Source of the DNA: Desulfomonile tiedjei
GTDB taxonomy: Bacteria > Desulfobacterota > Desulfomonilia > Desulfomonilales > Desulfomonilaceae
DNA: 7,467 nucleotides
Reading direction: 5' to 3'
Assembly (NCBI GenBank): GCA_020718965.1
Contig: DYRE01000100.1
Location: 1 to 7,467, forward strand
Made by a program: the position numbers and the translations under genes. Shown here piece by piece: positions 6,807 to 7,467 of this stretch. Each line of letters opens with the position of its first letter. Position 1 is the first letter of the stretch. A model generated the notes under the pieces. That model saw only the letters and a program-made list of their open reading frames with translations. It had not been told where the DNA came from and did not search any database.

Positions 6807-7467
6807 TTGCCCAAATTTTTAAAACTTGGACTGGCGATATGTTTGATTGTTCACTTCTTTCCAGGCGTTGACGAAATCTGTGTGTCATCAGCATGGTCAT
6901 TTCAGGAAGCTCCTGCTCTGGCGGAACTGGTAAAAAAGGGTGATCTTCCGGATGTGGATAAGCGGCTTCCACCAAATCCAGTCGTGATCAAGCCATTTGA
7001 TACTACAGGCCGTTACGGGGGCACATGGAGGAGAGCGTATACAGGCATATCGGACCTCAATGAGACCCGAAAAATAGTTTATGATCCGTTGGTCCGATGG
7101 AGCCCTGAATTTAAAATCCAGCCCAACCTGTGCGTAAGTTGGGATATTCAGAATGAGGGCAGAGTCTATGTCCTCAAGTTGTTACCGGGTATAAAATGGT
7201 CGGATGGAGCGCCTTTCACTGCGGAAGACGTTGTCTTCGCTGTAAATGACACACTTCTGGACAAGGATGTAACTCCATCGGCTCCGAGTTGGCTTGCGCC
7301 TGGTGGTGACGCCCCTAAGGTGACGAAGATAGATGATTTCACAATAAAGTTCGAATACAAGAACCCATACGGACTCTTCCTGGAGAATCTGGCTTGTCCT
7401 AACGGAATGACCTTGGTCACCAGACCAAAACATTATCTTATGAAGTTTCATAAGAAATACGCCAAGC
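6807..7467 (+). CDS. ABC transporter substrate-binding protein, SBP_bac_5 type (partial)
   Basis: The first 220 codons of an extracytoplasmic solute-binding protein of the peptide/nickel class are present; the gene runs off the right edge. These proteins are usually 500-650 residues long, so about a third is visible. From TTG 6807 the protein has Lys3 and Lys6, a hydrophobic core (about 7-20) and then a probable cleavage around 29-31, which is a Sec signal peptide. Neither Cys12 nor Cys25 sits in a proper lipobox, so it is more likely a soluble periplasmic protein than a lipoprotein. Family marks are the YGGTWRRA stretch (70-77), YDPLVRW (92-98) and the hallmark KWSDGAPFTAEDVVF (130-144). The long N-terminal lead with LPDV-KRLP (47-55) is typical of a subgroup of these proteins. 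Permease and ATPase genes are expected beyond the window. The substrate, whether oligopeptide, sugar or another solute, cannot be told. It lacks obvious links to the upstream two-component genes. Confidence 0.9.
   Translation, partial: MPKFLKLGLAICLIVHFFPGVDEICVSSAWSFQEAPALAELVKKGDLPDVDKRLPPNPVVIKPFDTTGRYGGTWRRAYTGISDLNETRKIVYDPLVRWSPEFKIQPNLCVSWDIQNEGRVYVLKLLPGIKWSDGAPFTAEDVVFAVNDTLLDKDVTPSAPSWLAPGGDAPKVTKIDDFTIKFEYKNPYGLFLENLACPNGMTLVTRPKHYLMKFHKKYAK

Noticed and set aside
6807..6920. Lipoprotein signal on the binding protein
   Set aside because: Cys12 is preceded by Ile inside the hydrophobic core and Cys25 by Asp-Glu-Ile, so neither fits a lipobox.
7166..7451. Two overlapping - strand open frames at the right end
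   Set aside because: Both lie opposite the clearly coding SBP_bac_5 motifs and have no motifs of their own.

Overview
The window carries five protein genes, all on the + strand, and no RNA genes, CRISPR arrays or insertion sequences. Base composition is roughly balanced, slightly AT-leaning by eye. The gene set suggests an anaerobic, sigma-54-rich Gram-negative such as a Desulfobacterota (deltaproteobacterial) lineage: an NtrB/NtrC-type pair, a NosR/NapH-like iron-sulfur membrane protein, a DUF4337 protein and a peptide-type ABC binding protein. That placement is inference; nothing here fixes the taxon.

Positions 198-3094 encode a two-component system: a membrane sensor histidine kinase and, overlapping its end by 16 bases, an NtrC-family sigma-54-dependent response regulator with all key catalytic motifs intact. 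After a 93-base gap comes the most unusual gene (3188-5827), an 879-residue fusion. Its order is a CRP-like cyclic-nucleotide-binding fold, then a sigma-54-activator-type AAA+ domain that has lost its Walker A lysine, Walker B acidic pair, GAFTGA loop and arginine-finger region, then a NapH/NosR-like polytopic membrane polyferredoxin. It has no DNA-binding domain. It looks like a transcription-activator module reduced to a non-catalytic part and tethered to a membrane redox unit.

A separately initiated gene for a small DUF4337 membrane/coiled-coil protein follows (5903-6433). Then comes a 373-base stretch with no supported gene. The window ends inside a secreted ABC-transporter substrate-binding protein of the SBP_bac_5 type (from 6807), which starts at a TTG codon chosen by a strong ribosome binding site and runs off the right edge.

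A working model, which is inference: the kinase senses an extracytoplasmic signal and phosphorylates the NtrC-like regulator, which drives sigma-54 promoters. The adjacent membrane fusion passes electrons through its Fe-S clusters, or reads redox state, and its degenerate AAA+ part may dock onto the real activator or onto another AAA+ protein. The two downstream genes look like separate units.
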